This document shows, in pieces, positions 27,184 through 35,505 of a stretch of 64,000 nt of DNA (positions are counted from its first letter, which is position 1; every line of letters starts with the position of its first letter). Below the pieces are notes generated by a model. The model saw nothing but the letters and a program-made list of their open reading frames with translations. It was not told the origin of the DNA and made no database searches. A program made the position numbers and the translations under genes. The stretch is from Halobacillus karajensis (lineage in GTDB: Bacteria > Bacillota > Bacilli > Bacillales > Halobacillaceae), in the NCBI RefSeq assembly GCF_900108515.1, contig NZ_FNWW01000011.1:1-64000 (forward strand). Reading direction: 5' to 3'.

Positions 27184-28224
27184 TTATAACTCGTCGAAGC
27201 CGTTGGTTTCGGATACTTTGGTGTATTGACGTGATTTTTGTTCGAAGAAATCAGATTTCCCTTCATCAACTTCCTGGTAAGCGCGGATCCATTTGAGTGG
27301 ATTATCTTTATAGGAAGGGAAGGGTTTCTCTGCCCCGAGCAGACGACAACGTTTATTCGCTATATATCGGATATAGTCCTCCAAATCCTGAATTGGAATA
27401 CCAGGGAACTGACTTCCGATCAGGTGGCGGGCCCATTTAATTTCTAAATCTGCGGCTTGTTTAAACGTATCTGTGACAAACGTCCGGTAAAATTCTTGAT
27501 CGAGCTCCGGATTTTCCTTCAGTGTTTCGTTGAAAATATGGCCAAACAGACTGACATGTATTTGTTCATCACGGTTGATGTAATTAATCATAGTGCTTGT
27601 TGAGACCATCTTTTGGTTACGCGCCAGGTTATAGAAGAAGGCGAAACCAGCATAGAAGAAGAGGCCTTCCAGAACGACATCGTAGACGATGGATTTTAGG
27701 AAGCTATCCATCGATGGATTTTCGGAAAATGCTTCATACCCATCTGTAATGAAGGTGTTCCGTTCTTTGAGCACCTCATCATGTTTCCAATACTCGAAAA
27801 TCCTTTCTTGCTCACTTTGGTCCACCAGTGTGGAAAGGACATAGGAATAGGATTGGTTGTGAACGACTTCCTGGAATGCGAGAACTTGCATTAATGCCGA
27901 TAAGCTTGAATCGGTCAGGTAGTCGGCTACTTTACCCGAATAATCGGTCTGTACTGAGTCTAGAAAAGCAAGCAAACCGATAATCTTTTTAAAAGCAGTT
28001 TGTTCCTCTTCGGTAAGGCTCGGCCACTGCTTCAAATCGTTACTCATGTTGATTTCATTTGGTATCCAAAAATTCGCCAGCATAGTTTTGTACATAGGGT
28101 AGGCCCATGGGTAACGTGTGTCATCCCAATTGAGGATGTTCGAGCTTCGCCCGTTTATGATCCCTGTTGAAGCATTAGGGGCTTCATAATCGACGAGTTT
28201 TCTTTTTTGTATCGATATAGTCAT
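27184..28224 (-). CDS. nrdB: Class I ribonucleotide reductase, small subunit
   Basis: A 346-aa radical-generating subunit. Metal ligands are visible in AFLDSVQTD, AFQEVVHNQSY, VVLEGLFFY and NRDEQIH, and the radical tyrosine is probably in HNQSYSYVL. It follows nrdA by 17 nt. It is closer to NrdB-type than to the roughly 329-aa NrdF of B. subtilis nrdEF, and I see no nrdI in the window. It supplies deoxynucleotides aerobically. Confidence 0.92.
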   Translation of the reverse strand: MTISIQKRKLVDYEAPNASTGIINGRSSNILNWDDTRYPWAYPMYKTMLANFWIPNEINMSNDLKQWPSLTEEEQTAFKKIIGLLAFLDSVQTDYSGKVADYLTDSSLSALMQVLAFQEVVHNQSYSYVLSTLVDQSEQERIFEYWKHDEVLKERNTFITDGYEAFSENPSMDSFLKSIVYDVVLEGLFFYAGFAFFYNLARNQKMVSTSTMINYINRDEQIHVSLFGHIFNETLKENPELDQEFYRTFVTDTFKQAADLEIKWARHLIGSQFPGIPIQDLEDYIRYIANKRCRLLGAEKPFPSYKDNPLKWIRAYQEVDEGKSDFFEQKSRQYTKVSETNGFDEL

Positions 28225-28241
28225 TTTTGGTTCCTCCTTCT

Positions 28242-30455
28242 TTATGATGAGCAGACTTCACAATCGTCGAATTCCCCTTGACTGGAAGTGGAACGTGTAT
28301 AGTACGTCGTTTTTAATCCGTTTTTCCACGAAGCAAGATGCAGATCGAGGAGTTCCTTTGCCTGAATGTCATTACGGACATACAGGTTGAAGGAAATGGA
28401 CTGATCGATAAACTTTTGTCTGATCCCGTTCTGCCGGATGCTGGCGTGTTGGTCCACATCATAGGCAGAAGGGTAATAGCCGTAAGTTTCATGATTAAGA
28501 TCAGGAGCAGTTACAGGGATTTTGTAATCTTTTTTCTCCTCAGAATAGAACTTTTTAAATACTGGGTCGATGCTTGCTGTACTTCCAGCTATAAGAGAAG
28601 TGCTGGAGTTTGGAGCAACAGCAAGCAAGTATCCATTTCTCATGCCATTGCTTTCAACCTTGTCCTTTAAGGCTTTCCAATTCCATGTTCCATCTTGATC
28701 AAACGTTCGTTTAAGGAAAAACTCTCCTGTTTGCCAGTCTGACCCCTCAAATAATGGATAGCTTCCTTTTTCACTAGCTAATTCGCAACTGGCTTCAATC
28801 GCATAAAACGCAACCGCTTCATAGACTTCCTTTGTATATTCAAGAGCTTTATTGGACTCCCAATCGATTTTCTTTTGGGCGAGAAGGTGAGCCCATCCAA
28901 AGGTTCCCAGTCCGACTCCCCGGTAGGATTGGTTTGTCAGCTGAGCTTGTAAGACAGGAATGTTGTTATGGTCAATGACGTTATCCAACATACGCACCTG
29001 AATGGAGATCAGTCTCTTTAAAACACCAGCAGGGACAGCACGACCAAGGTTGATACTTGATAAGTTGCACACAACGAAGTCTCCCGGGCTTTTGACGGTA
29101 ATGATCTTCCCATCTTCCACATATTGCTCATCCTGTGTTGTCGGTTGTTGATTTTGTGCAATTTCTGTACAAAGGTTACTGCAGTAAATCATCCCTGCAT
29201 GGCTGTTTGGATTCATTCGGTTCACTTCATCACGATAAAACATATATGGGGTGCCGGTTTCCAGCTGTCCAATCATTATTCGTTTCATGATTTCGATAGC
29301 TGGGACTCTTTCTTTGGATAAGTCTGGATGGGCCACGCATGCGTTATATTTTTCACGGAAGGATCCGGCTCCTTTTTTCTCATCAAAATAATCCTCTAAT
29401 GAATAACCCATCACATTCCGTACTTCATGGGGATCAAATAAATACCAATCTTCACGATTCTCCACAGCTTCCATGAACAAATCCGGGACAGAAACGCCTG
29501 TAAAAAGGTCGTGGGTCCGTTGACGTTCATCTCCATTATTCAGACGGCTGTCGAGAAATGGGAAAATATCTTTATGCCAAACATCTAAATAAACAGCGAC
29601 AGCTCCTTGACGCTGGCCAAGCTGGTCGACGCTGACGGCCGTATTGTTCAGTTGCTTCATCCATGGAAGGATTCCGGATGAAACTCCTTTGAAGCCTCTA
29701 ATATCACTTCCGCGACTCCTGATTTTTCCTAAATAGACACCGATTCCGCCTCCGTGTTTACTTAAATTAGCGATATCAGTATTGCTGTCATAGATAGATT
29801 GTAAAGAATCATCCACCGTGTCGATAAAGCAGGAGCTTAGCTGACCATAACGTTTACCTGCATTGGCAAGAGTAGGGGTGGCTACTGTCATGTAGAGATG
29901 ACTCAAAGCCCAATAAGCTTCCTTAATAAGAGAGAGGCGTTTCGATTGATGTTCTTGAGCCATCAGAACCATCGCAATGATCATAAATCGTTCCTGTGGA
30001 AGTTCATAAACGGCCTGTGTTTTGCTTCTAGCGAGATAACGATCGCTTAACGTTTTCAGCCCGATATATGTAAAAAAGTGATCCCGTTCAGGAACGATGG
30101 CTTCTTCTAGATCATCGATTTCATTTTTTGAGTAAGATGTAAGGAGTTGTTGACTGTACACTTCCTTTTCAATAAGCGTGTTAATGAGTGCATGGAAATT
30201 TTCATATGGAGCTTCTGTTTGACGATTTTCTGCCGCTTCTTCATACATTTGATGAAGGTGAATTCGGCTGGCTATATACGTCCAATCAGGTTCAGTTTCA
30301 TCAATCTCGGCAAGACATTCTAAAATTAAGGCATCACTGTTGTCTTGAAGCGTTGGGATTTTACCAATGAGTCGATCCATATCTAAATGCGGGAAGTCGC
30401 TTTTCCATTGTTGCAGTGTTTCCTGCCAATTTGTGTGTGTGGTCATGGTTTGCAT
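28242..30455 (-). CDS. nrdA: Class I ribonucleotide reductase, large subunit
   Basis: A 737-aa catalytic subunit. It shows AGKRYGQLSSCFIDTVDDSL (substrate-site cysteine), FVVCNLSSINLGRA with a further conserved Cys, and a C-terminal CEVC redox pair. No ATP-cone is evident at the N-terminus. ATG 30455 is used because AAGGAG lies 8 nt before it; the in-frame GTG at 30464 lies inside that site. A leader of about 480 nt upstream carries NrdR boxes and a cobalamin riboswitch, so expression should fall when B12 is plentiful. Confidence 0.93.
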   Translation of the reverse strand: MQTMTTHTNWQETLQQWKSDFPHLDMDRLIGKIPTLQDNSDALILECLAEIDETEPDWTYIASRIHLHQMYEEAAENRQTEAPYENFHALINTLIEKEVYSQQLLTSYSKNEIDDLEEAIVPERDHFFTYIGLKTLSDRYLARSKTQAVYELPQERFMIIAMVLMAQEHQSKRLSLIKEAYWALSHLYMTVATPTLANAGKRYGQLSSCFIDTVDDSLQSIYDSNTDIANLSKHGGGIGVYLGKIRSRGSDIRGFKGVSSGILPWMKQLNNTAVSVDQLGQRQGAVAVYLDVWHKDIFPFLDSRLNNGDERQRTHDLFTGVSVPDLFMEAVENREDWYLFDPHEVRNVMGYSLEDYFDEKKGAGSFREKYNACVAHPDLSKERVPAIEIMKRIMIGQLETGTPYMFYRDEVNRMNPNSHAGMIYCSNLCTEIAQNQQPTTQDEQYVEDGKIITVKSPGDFVVCNLSSINLGRAVPAGVLKRLISIQVRMLDNVIDHNNIPVLQAQLTNQSYRGVGLGTFGWAHLLAQKKIDWESNKALEYTKEVYEAVAFYAIEASCELASEKGSYPLFEGSDWQTGEFFLKRTFDQDGTWNWKALKDKVESNGMRNGYLLAVAPNSSTSLIAGSTASIDPVFKKFYSEEKKDYKIPVTAPDLNHETYGYYPSAYDVDQHASIRQNGIRQKFIDQSISFNLYVRNDIQAKELLDLHLASWKNGLKTTYYTRSTSSQGEFDDCEVCSS

Positions 30456-30673
30456 ATTCGTCACTCCTTGAAAGTGTAGTTTTATAAGAATTCAGTGCCC
30501 ATTTAATAATAGGCCGAAAATCCAAGGTGTCCTTCCTTGCTCAAGCCGACCAGTGTAAGTTCTTATCCTGCGTCATTTGCCGCAGCGAGAACTCGAGAGA
30601 GGCGCTTTTAATTGTTGATGCTTTTACTTATGAAATAAGAACATAGCTGTTGGGATTAAATCCTTTAGAACAT

Positions 30674-30705
30674 AAAAAAATCCGCTCAACGGAAATTGAG
30701 CGGAT
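30674..30705 (-). terminator. Terminator in the nrdAB leader (riboswitch expression platform)
   Basis: On the minus strand ATCCGCTCAA pairs with TTGAGCGGAT, followed by T7. It lies between the aptamer and nrdA and about 220 nt before the start codon, so it should act as the regulated off-switch. Confidence 0.8.
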
Positions 30706-30752
30706 GAAACAATGGAACGAAGAAGACACGCAGAGGCTCGTTCCATCGTTTC
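30706..30752 (-). promoter_or_regulatory. Long hairpin abutting the leader terminator
   Basis: GAAACGATGGAACGA pairs with TCGTTCCATTGTTTC over 15 bp with one G-U. Its 3' arm ends directly where the terminator stem begins. It does not share bases with the terminator, so its role in the switch is unclear. Confidence 0.55.
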
Positions 30753-30787
30753 ATCTTCTCAATCCCCGAAGAAGTGAAACTGTGACA

Positions 30788-30940
30788 AACAAAGACAGGT
30801 CTCCTGGCTGACACTCGATCTTACTTTGGTCCTTCCCGTGCATAGCACAGTGGAATGTCCATTTCGCGAGTGATAACAGTTGCGGGGGCAGCTCCGGAAT
30901 GACACCGGATTCCCTATTAAGCCTTGTGGCATCTTCTGTT
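30788..30940 (-). ncRNA. Cobalamin (B12) riboswitch aptamer
   Basis: On the minus strand the conserved elements occur in order: GATGCCAC, TAATAGGGAA, CCGGTG, GAGCTGCCCCCGCAACTGT, CCACTG, GGGAAGG and the B12 box GCCAGGAGACCTGTC (about 30793-30808). It precedes nrdAB. In other bacteria such switches shut off the B12-independent reductase when cobalamin lets the class II enzyme NrdJ work. Confidence 0.93.
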
Positions 30941-30945
30941 CGTAG

Positions 30946-30992
30946 GTACTATATATAGTATTTGTTTTAAAATGTTTTAGCTTATATTGTGT
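30946..30992. promoter_or_regulatory. Tandem NrdR boxes upstream of nrdAB
   Basis: Box 1 (30946-30961) is GTACTATATATAGTAT, 13 of 16 to the NrdR consensus ACACWATATATWGTGT. Box 2 (30977-30992) ends TATATTGTGT with a weaker left half. Their centres are 31 bp apart, three helical turns, the usual NrdR spacing. They cover the likely promoter of the riboswitch-nrdAB transcript. Confidence 0.7.
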
Positions 30993-31117
30993 ATTCATCA
31001 TAACGGAGAAGGAGATTTCATGCAACTGTTTTTTGTTTAAATCCACAAGAGTCGGTCTTTTATCCTCCCTAATATCCGTTATAATAAGGGTAGGTTGAAG
31101 AGGAAGGGGACGATCTG

Positions 31118-31801
31118 ATGGCTCAATCGTTTAATTGGCATAAGGAAGCAGAAAAACAATGGAACGAACGTGCGGAATTATGGAATGCCAAAAGTCGGGA
31201 AATGTGGGAGAACGGAAGCAGGAGCACCATTATACCTTTTTTGAAAAAATACATAGCTGATGGAAAGGTTGCTGACCTTGGCTGTGGAGATGGATATGGG
31301 TCCTTTCTTCTGTATAAGGAAGGATTTGAGGTGACAGGTCTCGATTTGTCGCAAGATATGGTATCTCGAGCGAATGAACGTATGAATGATGAGAGAATTT
31401 CTTTTGTACAAGGGGATTTGACGAACCTTCCGTTCGAGGACGAAACGTATGACGCGGTGATGGCAATCAACTCGTTGGAGTGGACAGAGATCCCATACAA
31501 AGGGTTGGAAGAGATGAAACGAGTTCTCCACCCTGGCGGACGTCTTTGCATTGGGTTGCTTGGTCCAACAGCGATGCCAAGAATAAACAGCTTCAGGCGA
31601 GTATACGGAGAAGAAGTAATTTGTAATACGATGATGCCGTGGGAACTACAAAAAATGGCAGAAGAAACTGGCTGGATCTATATTGACGGGCAGGGGGTTT
31701 ATAAACGGGGGATAGAAGAGGAACAAGTGGCAGATCTTGATGAGCAATTGAAGCAGGCCCTTACTTTCATGTGGATCTTTATCTTTGAAAAACAAGCCTA
31801 A
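31118..31801 (+). CDS. SAM-dependent methyltransferase
   Basis: A 227-aa class I methyltransferase. Motif I is VADLGCGDGYGSF (about 52-64), followed by VTGLDLSQDMV (motif II) and FEDETYDAVMAINSLEW. The C-terminal part is of the Methyltransf_11 type; substrate unknown. It resembles B. subtilis YodH in size and layout. AAGGGG precedes the ATG; it is divergent from the nrdAB leader. Confidence 0.87.
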   Translation: MAQSFNWHKEAEKQWNERAELWNAKSREMWENGSRSTIIPFLKKYIADGKVADLGCGDGYGSFLLYKEGFEVTGLDLSQDMVSRANERMNDERISFVQGDLTNLPFEDETYDAVMAINSLEWTEIPYKGLEEMKRVLHPGGRLCIGLLGPTAMPRINSFRRVYGEEVICNTMMPWELQKMAEETGWIYIDGQGVYKRGIEEEQVADLDEQLKQALTFMWIFIFEKQA

Positions 31802-31807
31802 ACCAAC

Positions 31808-31839
31808 CAAGCACCCCTTTCTCGGGTGCTTGTCTTTTG
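31808..31839 (+). terminator. Terminator of the methyltransferase gene
   Basis: CAAGCACCC (31808-31816) pairs with GGGTGCTTG (31824-31832), followed by TCTTTT. Confidence 0.75.
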
Positions 31840-31912
31840 GGGTATTTGCATGCTCTGGCTGCCTAATGGAAAAAACTGTATGACCTGGTACACCCTCTTG
31901 TCATTAAAGTAG

Positions 31913-32764
31913 TTAATTCACCGCCTCTTCGCTCCACAGAAATTCTTTGAGTAGTTGGTCTACTTCTTCAAGTTCATGCAGGCCTGAGTGTGTGGCTAAC
32001 GGATTGTATAGGCGGTTTTCCTTATACTGTCCGAACGGTACGATTTCTTCTAGTCCATTTACGCTTGAGGCATGAACCAGCCCGTCCCAATGATCTTTTT
32101 CAGGGGCATCCCGGTTAATGACACCGGCGATAGCAAAAACATCGACATCGTTTGGGAATTGATCTTTATTTTTTACCATTTGCTCTAAGGCTTCAGAACC
32201 TGGCTGTAAATCAGTGGTTGCCGCACCATAGTTGGAGGCGAAGTACCCCTCTTTTTTAATCCCCTTAAAAGGACTGGCAATAACCGCAAGTTTTTCTACA
32301 CGAGGTACGGAATAGTGATGGTCGTTCAGCATATAACTCACGGATGCCAGCCCCCCCATGGAATGGCCGACAAGGTTAACCTGTTGGACATTGTAATCGG
32401 CTTTCAATCGACGCATGATTTCCGACAACCAGTGTGTCTGGTTGTAAATACTTGCACGGTTATTCTCAAACAAAACCTGAATGAAAGGATTATAAGTGTC
32501 TTTGAATTCACCGCGAATCGTTACATCTCCGCGCGCAGAAACATAAATCGTCATATGTTTTTGTCCCCATTGTAGGTTTTGCATACGATCGATCATTGTC
32601 TCGAAGCTGCGAGATCCTCCTTTAAAACCATGCACGAATAATGTTGGAGTAAGCTTCTCACGGTCCACGGGTTCAGAGCTTCCGGATCTTGAGTTGATCA
32701 TGAAGAAAAGCGATCCGATGATAAGGGAGCCTATAACGATCGGCGCCCATTTATTCCATAACAT
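31913..32764 (-). CDS. Membrane-anchored alpha/beta hydrolase (DUF915)
   Basis: A 283-aa DUF915-type alpha/beta hydrolase with an N-terminal anchor (about 8-23, IVIGSLIIGSLFF) and an extracellular domain. The start of the fold reads TLFVHGFKGGSRSF, the nucleophile elbow is GHSMGGLAS, and a late LATHSGLHE holds the probable catalytic His. ATG 32764 is used because AGGAGG lies about 8 nt upstream; the open frame runs a further 134 codons upstream across the promoter region of the next gene and is not credible there. Substrate unknown, possibly a lipid or ester. Confidence 0.86.
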   Translation of the reverse strand: MLWNKWAPIVIGSLIIGSLFFMINSRSGSSEPVDREKLTPTLFVHGFKGGSRSFETMIDRMQNLQWGQKHMTIYVSARGDVTIRGEFKDTYNPFIQVLFENNRASIYNQTHWLSEIMRRLKADYNVQQVNLVGHSMGGLASVSYMLNDHHYSVPRVEKLAVIASPFKGIKKEGYFASNYGAATTDLQPGSEALEQMVKNKDQFPNDVDVFAIAGVINRDAPEKDHWDGLVHASSVNGLEEIVPFGQYKENRLYNPLATHSGLHELEEVDQLLKEFLWSEEAVN

Positions 32765-32902
32765 AGTGTGTGCCTCCTGAAAGTAGTCTATGAATAGTGT
32801 AAAGGCTATTGTGTCATATTTCCTGGTTATTTTATGAATAAAAAATGACAATGTCTCGCATTTCACTTTAGTATACCCGTTCTCCTCAACAGTCATTGGC
32901 GG

Positions 32903-32927
32903 GTTTATCTCCCATTTTTCCGGGAAA
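32903..32927 (+). promoter_or_regulatory. SigB-type promoter candidate for the ydaG-like gene
   Basis: GTTTAT, 13 nt, GGGAAA. Each hexamer is one base from the SigB consensus (GTTTAA, GGGTAA). It ends about 40 bp before the TTG start, and B. subtilis ydaG is a SigB gene. Confidence 0.55.
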
Positions 32928-32968
32928 ACTAAAAATGCGAAAAGATCTTTACGGAAAGGAGCTTTCAA

Positions 32969-33394
32969 TTGAATCAAGAAGAATTGAAAAAGCGCATTCA
33001 TGAAGTGATGGAAAAGCATAAAATTGGGACGCTCGCTACAGTAAAAAATAATAAGCCTCATACGCGTTATATGACATTTTGGAATGACGAGGATTTTAAT
33101 TTCTACACACCTACGAATAGGGAAACACATAAGGCGGATGAAATTGATGCTAATCCTCATGTTCATATCCTGATAGGTTATGAAGGAGAGGGTTTTGGAG
33201 ATACCTATTTAGAAGTTGAGGGACAGGCAAAAATTCGAGAAGATCAGCAAATGAAGGATAAGCTATGGAAGGACCATATGGACCGGTGGTTTGACGGAAA
33301 AGAAGATCCGGAATATGTCGTACTTGAAATTATGCCTGAAAGAATCAGGTACATGAATCAAGGGCACCAAACACCGGAAGAGCTGGATTTATAA
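32969..33394 (+). CDS. ydaG: General stress protein 26-like FMN-binding protein (YdaG family)
   Basis: A 141-aa pyridoxamine 5'-phosphate oxidase-like split-barrel protein. It follows B. subtilis YdaG closely in layout: KIGTLATVKNNKPHTRYMTF, then TPTNRETHKADEI, then GYEGEGFGDTYLEVEG. The family binds flavin; the physiological role in stress is not settled. The start is TTG with AAAGGAG 7 nt upstream. The SigB-like promoter supports stress induction. Confidence 0.88.
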   Translation: MNQEELKKRIHEVMEKHKIGTLATVKNNKPHTRYMTFWNDEDFNFYTPTNRETHKADEIDANPHVHILIGYEGEGFGDTYLEVEGQAKIREDQQMKDKLWKDHMDRWFDGKEDPEYVVLEIMPERIRYMNQGHQTPEELDL

Positions 33395-33397
33395 ATA

Positions 33398-33429
33398 AAA
33401 GTGGTCAGCCGTCAGGCTGGCCACTTTAT
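33398..33429. terminator. Bidirectional terminator
   Basis: AAAGTGGTCAGCC pairs with GGCTGGCCACTTT around GTCA; it separates the ydaG-like gene and the convergent CDF gene. Confidence 0.82.
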
Positions 33430-34332
33430 TCGTCATTCAGAGACCTCGAGCTTTTAGTTAATGAACAACCTTCATCCTCGTATTCGACTTCAATGGTTAC
33501 GTGCTCTAATTGGATCGGAGCTAAGATCTCTTTCACTTGTTTTTTAATTTCACCTATTTCAGCTTTTGTGGCTTCTGCTCTAACGACTATATGTGTTGAA
33601 AAGGCATGGTTTTCTCCATCCATCGACCAAAGGTGAGTATGGTGGCTGGATTGGACTCCTTGTATCGTATAGATTTTCTGAACAATACTATCAAGGTCAA
33701 CGCCAGATGGCACCCCTTCAAGGAAGAGCCGCATGGTTTGAACAAGTTTTCTAATCACATTATATAAAATAAATAAAGTAATCCCGACCGAAGCAAGAGG
33801 GTCTAAAATAGGGAGGTCCCAAAATAACATCAGAACACTGACGATAAGGACGGCTCCCCAGCCGAGGACATCCTCTAGAAGGTGCCAACTCATTACTTTT
33901 TGGTTCATGGAAGCGCCGCCTTTAAGTCTGAAGACAGCAGCTCCGTTCACAATGATGCCCAAAATGGAGAGCACAATCATTCCGCCTGCATGGGGCTGCT
34001 CTGGGTTCAAAAGCCTTGGTAAAGCTTCTGTCAGAATGAAAATGGAACCAACAATAAGTACAATGCTGTTGATCAGTGCAGCAAGTAGAGAAAAACGTCT
34101 GTATCCAAATGAAAAATGATACGATTGCTCTTTACCGGAAAATTTCTGTAAGAACCAGGCTAGACCAAGAGATAGTGAATCTCCCAGATCATGCAAAGCA
34201 TCGGAGAGGATAGCCATACTGTTCGTCATTATCCCCCCCAATCAATTCAATAATGGTAAAAAGGAAATTAAGAAAAAAGGCCGTTTTAATTTTACCAGTA
34301 GTGGAATCAATAGGGTGGTGATCGTGTCCCAT
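33426..34332 (-). pseudogene. CDF-family metal cation exporter, frameshifted in the first helix
   Basis: From ATG 34332 (GAGGAGG upstream, His-rich start MGHDHHPIDS) the product reads into helix 1 (KTAFFLNFLF), then shifts out of frame in a run of six T (minus strand; A6 at 34257-34262). Removing one T restores TIIELIGGIMTNSMAILSDALHDLGDSL and the remaining 271 residues of a full CDF protein with the metal site SDALHDLGD and HLLEDVLG. CDF proteins export Zn, Co, Cd or Mn. As written, a full-length protein cannot be made by normal decoding; slippage or a base-call error are the alternatives. Confidence 0.82.
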
Positions 34333-34351
34333 GTCTTTTCCTCCTCTTAAT

Positions 34352-34373
34352 TATATGAACATATGCTCATGTA
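34352..34373. promoter_or_regulatory. ArsR/SmtB (CzrA)-type operator candidate
   Basis: TATATGAACAT/ATGCTCATGTA is a 22-bp palindrome with 9 of 11 paired positions, in the style of the ATATGAACA-TGTTCATAT operators of metal-sensing ArsR-family repressors. It lies 20 bp before the CDF start. No arsR gene is in the window. Confidence 0.6.
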
Positions 34374-34416
34374 TTTAATTTATGAAAAACATGGATATTT
34401 GTCAATGATTCTAGTC

Positions 34417-34445
34417 TTTACATACCTAGTAATATTATGTATATT
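34417..34445 (+). promoter_or_regulatory. padR promoter with overlapping inverted repeat
   Basis: TTTACA, 17 nt, TATATT make a good SigA promoter. The inverted repeat TACATA-N11-TATGTA (34419-34441) covers both hexamers and would suit autorepression by PadR. Confidence 0.6.
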
Positions 34446-34478
34446 ATATTTACCTTATTATTCTAGGTAGGTGAGAAT

Positions 34479-34811
34479 ATGTTTAATCGAGAATTGGTAA
34501 AAGGAAGTACTTCTCTTCTTATCCTGCAATTGCTGGACGATCGTGACATGTATGGATATGAACTCGTCAAAGAAATGGACCGTCGCAGTAAAAGTCATTT
34601 CCAAGTGAAGGAAGGGACACTGTATCCAGCTCTTCATAAGCTCGAAAAACAGGGGTACATTAGTTATTATTGGCAGGACCGTGAAAAAGGACCTGCTCGT
34701 AAATATTACAAAATTACAGTGGATGGCCAAGAAATTTTAAAAGAACGTACAAGTGAATGGCACCGTTATGTCCAAGTAATGAACAATTTGATCGGGAAGA
34801 AAGAAACGTGA
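34479..34811 (+). CDS. PadR family transcriptional regulator
   Basis: A 110-aa PadR winged-helix regulator: [39 protein letters not shown] and a [12 protein letters not shown] wing are all typical. The gene overlaps the next ORF (TGATG) and leads a four-gene operon. The ligand is unknown; many PadR proteins control membrane-stress or drug-export genes. Confidence 0.9.
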   Translation: MFNRELVKGSTSLLILQLLDDRDMYGYELVKEMDRRSKSHFQVKEGTLYPALHKLEKQGYISYYWQDREKGPARKYYKITVDGQEILKERTSEWHRYVQVMNNLIGKKET

Positions 34812-35431
34812 TGACTGACCAGGAGAAATATCTGACGGAGCTTTCTCGTGCGCTCTCATTCCACTCAGAGAAAGATGGCATTCTAACAGAATATGAAGGT
34901 CACCTTAAGGACATGGCAGAGGAAGAAAATGAAGTCAGTTATGAATGGATGATAGAGCGTCTCGGACATCCGGAAGCCATAGCGAATCTATGGAGAGAGG
35001 AAATAACGGTGACGAAGCCGAAACTGCAGTGGTTGTTCGTCTGTTGTAATATCGCTCTTTTTATAGGAGGATCATTGCTTACGGTTGCTTATCATTTGTT
35101 TTCGTGGGGGTGGCTTGAATGGACCTGGAATACATTAACGTCTATCCCGATGGCTATTATATGGGCGTATGTTGCCTTTTGGTGTCTGCTTGGATACGAA
35201 ATTGGCAAAACCTTCGGGCCGAGTGGCCAGCCACTTCTTGGGAAAACGTTTATTATCGGAATGGTCCCCAATCTCATTCTTATGTTGCTGACTGTTTTTC
35301 ATATTATCCCGCATCGCTGGTTTGCTCCGTTAATCAATCAGGAGTTTATCTGGGTCTGTATCATTGGGACCATTTTACTTTATCCATTTACGTGGTTCGG
35401 GTTTCGTTTTGGGCGAAGAATGTCTGTTTAA
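34811..35431 (+). CDS. HAAS-domain membrane protein
   Basis: A 206-aa protein starting at the ATG that overlaps the padR stop. Residues about 1-60 form a helical HAAS-type domain (EKYLTELSRALSFH ending in MIERLGHPEAIANLWREE), followed by about four membrane segments. HAAS proteins are usually encoded next to PadR and are thought to partner with it in signalling. Translational coupling with padR supports this. Confidence 0.82.
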   Translation: MTDQEKYLTELSRALSFHSEKDGILTEYEGHLKDMAEEENEVSYEWMIERLGHPEAIANLWREEITVTKPKLQWLFVCCNIALFIGGSLLTVAYHLFSWGWLEWTWNTLTSIPMAIIWAYVAFWCLLGYEIGKTFGPSGQPLLGKTFIIGMVPNLILMLLTVFHIIPHRWFAPLINQEFIWVCIIGTILLYPFTWFGFRFGRRMSV

Positions 35432-35505
35432 GCAGATATTCTTTTTTTAACCAACTACATAGAATATCTATATTTTATGTTAATCAAGGTATAGGGGGAA
35501 TAGAT

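Noticed and set aside
32765-33166. N-terminal extension of the DUF915 hydrolase frame
   Set aside because: 134 extra codons run across the promoter region and the opposite-strand ydaG-like gene, whereas ATG 32764 has AGGAGG and a membrane anchor right after it.
35119-35505. Upstream extension of the DUF4173 frame
   Set aside because: It overlaps the HAAS gene in another frame; GTG 35506 has a good ribosome site.
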